Of a stretch of DNA of 64,000 nucleotides, positions 55,176-62,652 are shown piece by piece. The stretch covers positions 1 through 64,000 of IMG/VR virus record IMGVR_UViG_3300021433_000003. One strand, given 5' to 3'. How positions within the stretch are numbered: the stretch's first letter is position 1; the number at the start of each line of letters is the position of its first letter. Below the pieces are notes generated by a model. It did no database searches. It saw nothing but the letters and a program-made list of their open reading frames with translations, and had not been told where the DNA came from. The stretch comes from a virus. A program made the position numbers and the translations under genes.

Positions 55176-55868
55176 ATGGCGCTCACCGCGTATGAAATCG
55201 TCACGCTGAGGCTGCTGGACGATCCTACCAACGCCGTCTATTCGACGCAGGAGGTCGACACCGCGATCAACGCTGGCCGCGGTCAGATCGCCGCCGCCAC
55301 GCATTGCGTTCGATACACTGGAGCCGTCTCGACGACGGTCGGGGGCGCGGTTTATCCACTTGCCGGCCTTTCGGTCGAGACCGGGGTTCAAGGCGCCCTC
55401 ACCGCTCAGATAGGTTTTATCTCAGGCGCGCAGTTTGCGTATCGGCCTTGGGAGTGGTTCGTTGCCTATCGAACCTTGGCACACGGCGCCCCGAATATGT
55501 GGTCGATCCAAGAGCCGGGGCCGCTCGGCTCCATCTCCGTCGATCCCGTCCCGGATAACATCTATCCGCTGAGTTTCGACCTGATCGGCCGTCCGGTCAT
55601 TTTGGTCGATGACACGACGCCCGAGGCCATCCCGTATCCTTGGACCGAAGCGGTGCCGTATTTTGCGGCGTACCTGCTCTATCAGGACAAGCAGCGCACC
55701 GCCGATGCGCTCGCCCTTTTGCAGCGCTGGGGCGAGTTTATGTCGTGGGGGACGCGAGCGGTCGTCTCGACCGTGCTGCCGCTCTACTCGCCCGGCGGCG
55801 GGGCTTCGCGCGAGGCCGCATCGAAGATCGTAAATACCGGGTTCGGCCCCTCAGCCGGAGGCCGCTGA
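55176..55868 (+). CDS. Tail adaptor / tubular A-like protein, 230 aa
   Basis: N-terminal LTAYEIVTLRLLDDPTNAVY, STQEVDTAINAGRGQIAAAT is the helical start of gp11-like adaptors (L---V-LLDD-----S-D-AINAARQ-IA). The C-terminal part contains TEAVPYFAAYLLYQDKQRTA, DALALLQRWGEF, typical of the same group. It would connect portal and tail hub. A longer relative lies at 57565-58593. Confidence 0.65.
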   Translation: MALTAYEIVTLRLLDDPTNAVYSTQEVDTAINAGRGQIAAATHCVRYTGAVSTTVGGAVYPLAGLSVETGVQGALTAQIGFISGAQFAYRPWEWFVAYRTLAHGAPNMWSIQEPGPLGSISVDPVPDNIYPLSFDLIGRPVILVDDTTPEAIPYPWTEAVPYFAAYLLYQDKQRTADALALLQRWGEFMSWGTRAVVSTVLPLYSPGGGASREAASKIVNTGFGPSAGGR

Positions 55869-57337
55869 TGCGCAAATTCCTGCTGGCCTTGGTCGCCATG
55901 ATGGCGGTGGGCTTCGGCGGTGTGGCGCTGTCCCAATCCGGCATCTGCATCCAATGCTTGGCGCCGGCACTGCTGCCTCTCCTCGGCACGGAATATGTCC
56001 CGTGCTCGCAAGGCGGCGCCACGGTCAGGTGCCCGTACTTCTCCAGCGTCCTCGATATCCGAGCCTTTGGCCTGACCAGCAATCCGATCAATCTTTACAT
56101 CTCGCAGCTCGGAAATGATGGTGGGTCGCCGGGCTCCGGCACGAATTTATGCATCTACATCGCTCAGCCATGCTTGACCAAGGCGCAAGCGGTCAATTCC
56201 GCCTTTCTGTTCAACGCCGCGGGCGGGAATATCATAATTCACGCGCTGGCTGGCGGGACGAATACGTGGAATGAGAGCGTCTTTGTAAACAGCCCGTTGC
56301 TCGGAAGCGCCAACTCCTTTCCCAACCCGACCATTGCCCCGCCTGCCGTCCAAGATAGCGGGCAGTTGATCTTCGACGGCGGCGGCACCGAGAATTGGAA
56401 CGGCGGTAGCGCTGACTGCGCCACCATCGGCGTCGGCGATCACGCCACGGTGGCGATCATGAACATGGCGCTGATCAGCGGCACGGGATCGGGATGTAGC
56501 TCAACCGGCTTCGTCCAGATCGGCGGCACCCTCAACCTCTTGGCCGGCAACACCTGGGGACCGGCTACCGTTGCTATCTGGCACAACGAAAATTCCGGCT
56601 CCAATCTTGGGATTTGGGCCGATCAGAACGTCTCGGGCAACGCGACATTCCTCTCCGTCTCCGGCTCGGGGGCGTCCAGCCTGATATCCGCGGGCCATCT
56701 GAATTTTGTCGGCAACCCCACGCTCGGGACGCTGTTCTATGTCGAGGCGTCGATCACCCAGATCAATCCGGCCAACATTTTCCAGGGAACCGCCGTCGTA
56801 ACCGACGAGTATCAAGTAAAATACGGCGGCCAGCTTCTTTTCTACCTGACGCAATCACCGCAATGGCCAGGAGGGGGTGGGACTGGCTTTCTTTATAGCG
56901 GCGGGCGCATCAACAACGCCAGCGACGATAGCTATAACACGCCCTGCGTCGCCGGTAACGTGGGATGCCCCCTAACTTCTCCCTCGCCGACCGGCAACGT
57001 AACGGTTTCGGTTGTAGACGGCTCTGGTCCATATGCTGGGAAGGTTGACATTCTGGCTGGGGCAAGCGCTGCGGCGACTGGGTCATTCTATCTGAGCTTC
57101 CCGTCGATCTTGGTTAGCGACACTGGCCTGAACGGGCTCTGTAGTTTTACGCTAGCCATTGGCGGACCGTCGCCAGGGGTTTGGCCTAGCTTCAATGCCG
57201 GCTCGTTCACCGTCTATTCTTTCGTGCGTGGCGCGGACGATACAATCGGGCCGGCAAGCCACGTCGCATTTCTTTGGGCATCTCCGGTGGTCTTGCCGGC
57301 CGGAGACTACCTAGTTAAGTACAATTGTAACAATTAG
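55868..57337 (+). CDS. Secreted tail-type protein with CIQC/QGGATV module, 489 aa
   Basis: ATG at 55868 overlaps the preceding stop; it opens with a signal peptide (MRKFLLALVAMMAVGFGGVA) and GICIQCLAPALLPLLGTEYV, PCSQGGATVRCP. The same module follows the signal peptide at 4532. The remainder is a beta-rich, repeat-like sequence (HVTVSGNATFLSVSGSG-type strands), probably a right-handed beta helix (pectate-lyase-like) with a C-terminal beta-sandwich. Likely an adhesin or tailspike; no catalytic residues identified. Confidence 0.6.
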   Translation: MRKFLLALVAMMAVGFGGVALSQSGICIQCLAPALLPLLGTEYVPCSQGGATVRCPYFSSVLDIRAFGLTSNPINLYISQLGNDGGSPGSGTNLCIYIAQPCLTKAQAVNSAFLFNAAGGNIIIHALAGGTNTWNESVFVNSPLLGSANSFPNPTIAPPAVQDSGQLIFDGGGTENWNGGSADCATIGVGDHATVAIMNMALISGTGSGCSSTGFVQIGGTLNLLAGNTWGPATVAIWHNENSGSNLGIWADQNVSGNATFLSVSGSGASSLISAGHLNFVGNPTLGTLFYVEASITQINPANIFQGTAVVTDEYQVKYGGQLLFYLTQSPQWPGGGGTGFLYSGGRINNASDDSYNTPCVAGNVGCPLTSPSPTGNVTVSVVDGSGPYAGKVDILAGASAAATGSFYLSFPSILVSDTGLNGLCSFTLAIGGPSPGVWPSFNAGSFTVYSFVRGADDTIGPASHVAFLWASPVVLPAGDYLVKYNCNN

Positions 57338-57344
57338 GGTAGTT

Positions 57345-57563
57345 ATGCGCCTTATCTTAGCCACGTTAATTTGTATTGTTCTTGCTACTAGGGCCTTTGC
57401 CTCTGACCCCTGCATGGGGATGAAGGTGGTCGAGGGCAGCTACGCTAAGCGTGCGGCCAATCCCGCCGACCCGCGCCGAATGGAGTTTGGCGCGAAGCAG
57501 GCGGACATGCACGACAAGCGCATGGCCTGCGAGGCCGCCGCCGCCAAAGCCCCACACCACTGA
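57345..57563 (+). CDS. Small exported protein, 72 aa
   Basis: Signal peptide MRLILATLICIVLATRAFA, cleavage before SDPC. Mature part is short (CMGMKVVEGSYAKRAANPAD) and rich in Ala/Lys, with cysteines at both ends. It may be a small periplasmic or virion-bound peptide. No family recognised. Confidence 0.5.
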   Translation: MRLILATLICIVLATRAFASDPCMGMKVVEGSYAKRAANPADPRRMEFGAKQADMHDKRMACEAAAAKAPHH

Positions 57564-57564
57564 C

Positions 57565-58593
57565 ATGCTGAACTTCTATCGACAACAGGTGCAGCGACTG
57601 ATCGGCGATCCGAAGCAGGAGCGTTTCAACCTCTTCGATCTTGATGTCTATATCAACCTCGCCCGCCAGCAAGTCGCGGCCGAGGGCGAGTGTATCCGCT
57701 TTCTGACGCCGATTTCGTCAGGCGTCTCCGCGGTGGTGCCGGCCGATCAGATTTTGATCGACAACGTAACCGGGAAGCCGATCACCGACATTTACGGAGA
57801 CCCGATCATTGCGACGCAATCGGTCGTCGGCTCGGGTTACACCGACTTTCCCTCCGCGTTGTTCACTCTACCCGATCTTCCTGGCCGCCGCCCGACCGTC
57901 GAGACCGTGCTGACCAATCAGCAGGTGACCGGCTACACCGTCATCGATCCAGGCGAGGGCTATATGTTCCCGCCGCAGATCACCATCGAGCAGTTGAGTT
58001 TTGGCGCCAGCGGATCGGGCGCGCAGGGTCGCGCGATACTCGAATACACATCTCAGGTCGTGGAGAACCAAGAGAAGATCAACTTCATCGATATCCCGAT
58101 CCAGACATTGTTGCCAGGAGCGGCGGCTATCCTTTCGGTGCGGTCGATCGCGGTCATCTGGAGCAATGTGCGATATGTGGGGAATTACCTGTCGTTCTCG
58201 AAATTCCAGGCTCTCGTGCGATCGTACACAAACGGAAACTTTCTCTACACACCGTTTTGGTGGTCGCAATTCGGCCAGGGTGCCGCAGGCTCGGTCTATA
58301 TGTATCCAAACCCGGACCAGACTTATCCGGTGGAACTCGATTGCCTGTGCCTGCCGCTGGACCTTGCGACCGACACCGACATCGAGTTGATCCCCGCGCC
58401 GTGGACGGCCGCCGTTCCGTTCTATGCGGCGTTCCTCGCAATGATGTCGATGGCCGACCCGGCGGTGCTCAACCTTGCCGCGACCTACTACAACGAGCGC
58501 ACCGGCGGTCTGTATTCCAATATGATGCGCCGAGCCCGCGCTTATTCGATGCCATCCAAGGTAAGCTCGTGGTATGGCAGATCGCTCAACTGA
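57565..58593 (+). CDS. Tail adaptor-like protein with inserted domain, 342 aa
   Basis: LNFYRQQVQRLIGDPKQERF, NLFDLDVYINLARQQVAAEG parallels the start of the protein at 55176, and the C-terminal TAAVPFYAAFLAMMSMADPA, VLNLAATYYNERTGGLYSNM parallels its end. Between them an inserted region (VSAVVPADQILIDNVTGKPI ... YTVIDPGEGYMFPPQITIE) has GSGY-repeat character. Likely second adaptor or tail tube-like component that joins the hub. Confidence 0.65.
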   Translation: MLNFYRQQVQRLIGDPKQERFNLFDLDVYINLARQQVAAEGECIRFLTPISSGVSAVVPADQILIDNVTGKPITDIYGDPIIATQSVVGSGYTDFPSALFTLPDLPGRRPTVETVLTNQQVTGYTVIDPGEGYMFPPQITIEQLSFGASGSGAQGRAILEYTSQVVENQEKINFIDIPIQTLLPGAAAILSVRSIAVIWSNVRYVGNYLSFSKFQALVRSYTNGNFLYTPFWWSQFGQGAAGSVYMYPNPDQTYPVELDCLCLPLDLATDTDIELIPAPWTAAVPFYAAFLAMMSMADPAVLNLAATYYNERTGGLYSNMMRRARAYSMPSKVSSWYGRSLN

Positions 58594-58900
58594 GCCCCAG
58601 CGCGATCCTGATGGCGTTTGCGAACTCCGTCGGCGTGGCGTCGTGGAAGGCCGCCATCATCGCGTCGGTCGGGTATTGAAGCACGCCGATGGCGAGTGCC
58701 GCCATGTCAAGCATGGCATCCCGGTAAAGCCCCTGATCCCAATGCGTGCCGGTCGGCGAGGCCGGTTGCATCGCCTGCGCGGCGAGCACCACGACGGGCG
58801 GCGGCTTCGGCTTTGGCGGCCCGCCGCGAACGGCGATGATGACCCCGGTGTCGGGGTTGATGTAGGTTCCGGGGTGCAGGGTCTCGGGCTGCTGGGACAT
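58586..58900 (-). CDS. Small hypothetical protein, 104 aa
   Basis: MSQQPETLHPGTYINPDTGV, AVRGGPPKPKPPPVVVLAAQ, GVLQYPTDAMMAAFHDATPT, IRIALGLS. A proline-rich linker separates two short regions. Minus strand, stop overlapping the adaptor-like gene. No family recognised. Confidence 0.5.
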   Translation of the reverse strand: MSQQPETLHPGTYINPDTGVIIAVRGGPPKPKPPPVVVLAAQAMQPASPTGTHWDQGLYRDAMLDMAALAIGVLQYPTDAMMAAFHDATPTEFANAIRIALGLS

Positions 58901-58903
58901 CGC

Positions 58904-59359
58904 TCACTCCTTCAGAGCTGCGGCGCTCATCTCTCGCCACACATCCGCGGCAACCCGCTCGGCACTTTCGGGATGTTCGCCTTTCGGGTCTGGATGAGAG
59001 TCTGCGTAGTCCGACAAAAATTCCCAAATTCGGTTACGAGCCGCCGCGCGCATCGCCTCGGTTGGCTCCCGGATTGCATAGAGGACGGCAAATGCTCTTG
59101 GAATATGCCATTCCCAAAGAGGTTTGCTTTCGGGTTTTTCTCCGGGTTGCGTTATCACCAGTTCTTGAGCGTAGCAATCTGGATCGTCTTCCATGCAGAT
59201 CGCACGAGCAATACGCCTAGCCAGTTCTGGATATTTAGGCGGCCCATCTTTGTGGGCGCCCCATTCAGAAAGTGGGGCTTTCTGGCCGCACGAGCAAATA
59301 AACGAACTATCGCCGTCTGGCGGAATTTTGCTCCATCCGATAATGTCGTGGCTATCCAT
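58904..59359 (-). CDS. Hypothetical protein with zinc pair, 151 aa
   Basis: SSFICSCGQKAPLSEWG has a C-x-C pair, followed by RIARAICMEDDPDCYAQELV, LWEWHIPRAFAVLYAIREPT and DPKGEHPESAERVAADVW. Helical, cysteine-containing. ATG at 59359 with GAGGAGGG upstream. First gene of the minus pair behind a good promoter. Function unknown. Confidence 0.55.
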   Translation of the reverse strand: MDSHDIIGWSKIPPDGDSSFICSCGQKAPLSEWGAHKDGPPKYPELARRIARAICMEDDPDCYAQELVITQPGEKPESKPLWEWHIPRAFAVLYAIREPTEAMRAAARNRIWEFLSDYADSHPDPKGEHPESAERVAADVWREMSAAALKE

Positions 59360-59426
59360 CTCGCCCTCCTCTGGGGCTGGTGGTTAGGGTCGCGGCGAGG
59401 CGTATCCTCGCCTCCCGCGCCCGCCC

Positions 59427-59456
59427 ACTATGAATGCGCCGCGCTCGCCGTGTCAA
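59427..59456 (-). promoter_or_regulatory. Minus-strand promoter of the 59359 gene
   Basis: TTGACA (59456-59451), 18-base spacer, CATAGT (59432-59427). The -35 is perfect. It lies at the very start of the convergent tail hub gene, so the two strands overlap here. Confidence 0.6.
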
Positions 59457-59457
59457 C

Positions 59458-61683
59458 GTGAGCGAGCGCGGCGGTCTTCCGGCCTCGCCGTCGCCGGTTC
59501 CCGGCCTGCCGACCAATATCAGTCCGCACCAGCTCTCGCGGTTTACCACACTCAACACCCAGGTCGGCCGCGCCTCGATCGCTGACGAAGAGATGGCGTG
59601 GTGCGATAATCTGGTCCCTATCGGCGATAATTTCCTGCGGTGCCTACCCGATCTCGGGCCGTCTATCTACAATGCCGGGGCACTCGGGCGTCGCATCGTC
59701 GAGTTCGACTTCTTCACCACGCCATCGAACAGCTACGCGATCCTGTTCCTGGATGACGGGAGCGCCGTCGCGGTCGATGTCGTGAGCAGCGCCGTAACGG
59801 CGGTAGCGCCGCCCGGTACATTTCAACCGGAAGCGTTCCAGGTGGCGCTCTGTCAGGCGGGCCTGGCCGGCGAGAACGTGCTGCTGATCGTCACCACGTC
59901 GGATTCCGGCAACGGCTATTTCATCTGGGACGGAACCAATCTGTTCCAGGCAGGCACTTTGAGCCCGGTCGCGGTAATCGACGACCCCGGTTCCGGCTAC
60001 ACCTCCAATCCCTCGGTAGCGGTCATCTTCGGCGGCACCGGCAGCGGTGGTGCGGCGGTCGCGACAGAGCAATTCGGGTTGGTTGACCAGGTCAATGTCA
60101 CCGCTCCGGGATCGGGCTATTCGCTCGGTGATCAAGCGGCGATGATCTTCTCCGGCGGTGGTCGCGGTACGACCGCCTACGGGACCGCAATCGTCACCGA
60201 CAACGTGCTGACCAGCATCACCGTGATCTCCGGCGGTTCGGGATTTACCAGCATTCCCCTGCTGACGATTACTCCGGTATCGGGCGGATCGGGTGCGGTC
60301 GCGGTCGTGACCTCGCTCAGCGGCGGGGTGATCACCGGCGTCCAGGTTCTCTCCGGGGGCTCCGGCTACACCGGCGGCGTCACCATCGCGACTTCTGGCG
60401 GCGGTGGCGGCAGCGCGGTGTTCGCGGGGGTCATCGAGAGCGGGGTGATTACCGGCGTCACCATGATCAACGGCGGTTCCGATTACACCTCGACGCCGAC
60501 GGTAAATTACTTGGCCTCGACCGGATCTGGGGCCGGCGGCCGAGTGGTTTTTCAGAACGCCCAAGTGATCGGTGTCGTCTTCGATTATCCGAGCCAGGGC
60601 GGTTTTGGCTATCCGCATTCGCCGGCCCCGGTCGTCCAGTTTGTCGGCGGGGGTGGGCCGGCCGCGGGCCACATCGAGATGATGCCTTTCGGGGTCCAGG
60701 GAACCGACATCGAGACCTATGTCGGACGGGTATGGATCGCCGACGGGAACCGGATTCTGTTCACCGCGCCGACCTCTCTGGTGGAATTTGGGATCAACGG
60801 CGGCGGGGCGTTCCAATCGACCGACTCATTTCTGCGGAACTCCTATGTTCATCTGCGCCAATCGAACGGGTTCCTTTATCTGATCGGCGATTCGTCGGTC
60901 AATTATATCAGCGGGGTCACAACCTCCGGCACGCCGTCAATCACGACGTTTTCGAACCTCAACATCGACCCGCAAATCGGCGCCCGCTGGCATGATTCGG
61001 TAACAACCTATAGCCGGTCGATCGCCTTCGTGAACGCCAAGGGCGTCTATGTGATTACCGGCGGCGCGGTCCAGAAGGCGTCGCCCCAGCTCGACGGCAT
61101 TTTCAACACGGCCCCGCTTGTCGGGTTCAACCAAGTGTCGTCGGCGGTCGCGCAAATCTTCTCCGTTGACACCTTGTGCGTGCTTTACCCGATCGTTGAT
61201 CCGTTTGAAGGGTTGCGCACCGGGTTCCTGTTGTGGAACGGCAAGCGCTGGTGGACCGGGAGCCAATCGGCAAATATCTTCCTGATCAACTCCCTGGAGG
61301 TCAACTCGACCTTGACCGCCTACGGCACGGACGGAGCCAATTTTTATCCTCTGTTCCAGGCGCCATCGGTGGACCTGACGAAGCGCCTGCAATCGAAGCT
61401 ATGGATTCAGCCCGGCATCGAAATACAGAAGCAGGCTTGGGCCATTCAAGCGCTGTTTGAGTGCTACTCGAATACGACCCTGACCTGGACGATCGACAGC
61501 GAGAGTGGATCGGTAGCGGTCACACAGGGCGCTTTTACCGGGGCGAGCGGCATTGCTTGGGGGCGGTCAAGCGCAAGCGCTCCGTCCGGCCAGGCGATGG
61601 GCTTCACGATGACCTCCAACTCGGCGGACTTTGCGCTGATTACGGCGCTTTTGATGCTGCGCGATTTGTCGTTGAGGGTTTGA
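59458..61683 (+). CDS. Tail hub / gp12-like protein with GSGY-repeat insert, 741 aa
   Basis: GTG at 59458 is preferred; an ATG at 59434 lies over the minus-strand promoter. N-terminal region (FTTLNTQVGRASIADEEMAW, CDNLVPIGDNFLRCLPDLGP) and C-terminal region (LNIDPQIGARWHDSVTTYSR, SFLLWNGKRWWTGSQSANIF-like strands) match large podovirus tail hub proteins of the T7 gp12 type. Residues 170-370 are an insert of GSGYTS-P, G-VITGV-V-GGSGYT repeats (about 45 residues each). Likely the nozzle/hub below the adaptors. Confidence 0.65.
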   Translation: MSERGGLPASPSPVPGLPTNISPHQLSRFTTLNTQVGRASIADEEMAWCDNLVPIGDNFLRCLPDLGPSIYNAGALGRRIVEFDFFTTPSNSYAILFLDDGSAVAVDVVSSAVTAVAPPGTFQPEAFQVALCQAGLAGENVLLIVTTSDSGNGYFIWDGTNLFQAGTLSPVAVIDDPGSGYTSNPSVAVIFGGTGSGGAAVATEQFGLVDQVNVTAPGSGYSLGDQAAMIFSGGGRGTTAYGTAIVTDNVLTSITVISGGSGFTSIPLLTITPVSGGSGAVAVVTSLSGGVITGVQVLSGGSGYTGGVTIATSGGGGGSAVFAGVIESGVITGVTMINGGSDYTSTPTVNYLASTGSGAGGRVVFQNAQVIGVVFDYPSQGGFGYPHSPAPVVQFVGGGGPAAGHIEMMPFGVQGTDIETYVGRVWIADGNRILFTAPTSLVEFGINGGGAFQSTDSFLRNSYVHLRQSNGFLYLIGDSSVNYISGVTTSGTPSITTFSNLNIDPQIGARWHDSVTTYSRSIAFVNAKGVYVITGGAVQKASPQLDGIFNTAPLVGFNQVSSAVAQIFSVDTLCVLYPIVDPFEGLRTGFLLWNGKRWWTGSQSANIFLINSLEVNSTLTAYGTDGANFYPLFQAPSVDLTKRLQSKLWIQPGIEIQKQAWAIQALFECYSNTTLTWTIDSESGSVAVTQGAFTGASGIAWGRSSASAPSGQAMGFTMTSNSADFALITALLMLRDLSLRV

Positions 61684-62018
61684 TGAGCCTAGCTACCCTC
61701 TTCTCGGTTCCGGCGACGCCTGGCGACATATCGGCGTTCGCGCTGGCGAATGCCGCCGACCACATTGATACTTCCGCCTCGATCCTCGCTAAGTTCAACA
61801 TTCAGGTGAGCCAATACGTCTTCGATCCGCTGCCGACCGAGGATGTTACCGGGTGGCTTTTGAACCATCAGGCTTCACACAACCAGATCAACGGCATTCT
61901 CGGGGTCGGCGGCAATGACTTGAGCGTTCTGGACTTTCAGAAGCCGGATGAGGTAGCGTCGTGGATCTTTTTGCACGCGGACGAACACCGCAAGTGGCAG
62001 ATCGCGTTGACGGGGTAA
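61683..62018 (+). CDS. Small virion-cluster protein, 111 aa
   Basis: ATG overlaps the preceding stop (TGATG). FSVPATPGDISAFALANAAD, ASILAKFNIQVSQYVFDPLP, GWLLNHQASHNQINGILGVG, VASWIFLHADEHRKWQIAL. Helical, with a conserved-looking NHQASHNQI and HADEHRKW. Looks like a small virion or internal protein; no family assigned. Confidence 0.6.
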   Translation: MSLATLFSVPATPGDISAFALANAADHIDTSASILAKFNIQVSQYVFDPLPTEDVTGWLLNHQASHNQINGILGVGGNDLSVLDFQKPDEVASWIFLHADEHRKWQIALTG

Positions 62019-62022
62019 AACA

Positions 62023-62652
62023 ATGGTTCAGCATCATGCGAGGATGATCAGAAATCTGGCTCCGCTGCCGCCGATCGATCCAATAATCACGGCGCAGAAG
62101 GTTGAGGCGACATTGCCCAACCCGACGCTAGATCGGATGACTGCGGAACCGCCGCCGCTTTACACGCTCAAACAGGCAGAAGGGGAGTTCGCGCTGTCTG
62201 GCGGCGTCAAGCAGAACACCGTCCGCCCGGTCATGGAAAGCGAGATTGAGGAACTTGTGCCGTGGGGGCTCGACCGGATCAAGAAACGCTATCCCCGCGC
62301 TACACCCGAGGGTTTGGTCCCGTTCCTTCGGCTCGCGGTGCGCGGCGGCCGGTATCGCTATCTGCGTACCGACAACGCGCAGGGCATATTTGTTTGTGAC
62401 GTATTACCCTGGGAGCCGCGCGGTATCGTCTGGGATCTCGTGGTAATCGGTAAGCGCGACCGCGACCTCGATCCGCGCAAGGTGCAGCTGGAGGTCATCG
62501 GCATCTACGTGGCGGGCGAGGCATGGGCGCGGTCTATCAACGCCGCGCAATTCAAGTTTGAGTTGTGCGACCAGGTCAACGCCGAGATGGTCGCCAAGCG
62601 CATCGGCTACGATGCGGCTGCTGGCGCTTATGAGAAGTCGCTGCTGAAATGA
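62023..62652 (+). CDS. Hypothetical virion-cluster protein, GNAT-like possibility, 209 aa
   Basis: After a disordered start, LVPWGLDRIKKRYPRATPEG, FLRLAVRGGRYRYLRTDNAQ, GIVWDLVVIGKR and INAAQFKFELCDQVNAEMVA, KRIGYD suggest an alpha/beta domain resembling acetyltransferase-like proteins that occur beside phage tail genes. I see no clear acetyl-CoA-binding motif, so this is only a possibility. Confidence 0.5.
   Translation: MVQHHARMIRNLAPLPPIDPIITAQKVEATLPNPTLDRMTAEPPPLYTLKQAEGEFALSGGVKQNTVRPVMESEIEELVPWGLDRIKKRYPRATPEGLVPFLRLAVRGGRYRYLRTDNAQGIFVCDVLPWEPRGIVWDLVVIGKRDRDLDPRKVQLEVIGIYVAGEAWARSINAAQFKFELCDQVNAEMVAKRIGYDAAAGAYEKSLLK

Noticed and set aside
59980-60540. Tandem repeats resembling a CRISPR or minisatellite
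   Set aside because: They are degenerate codon-level repeats encoding the GSGY protein module; no identical repeats with unique spacers are present.
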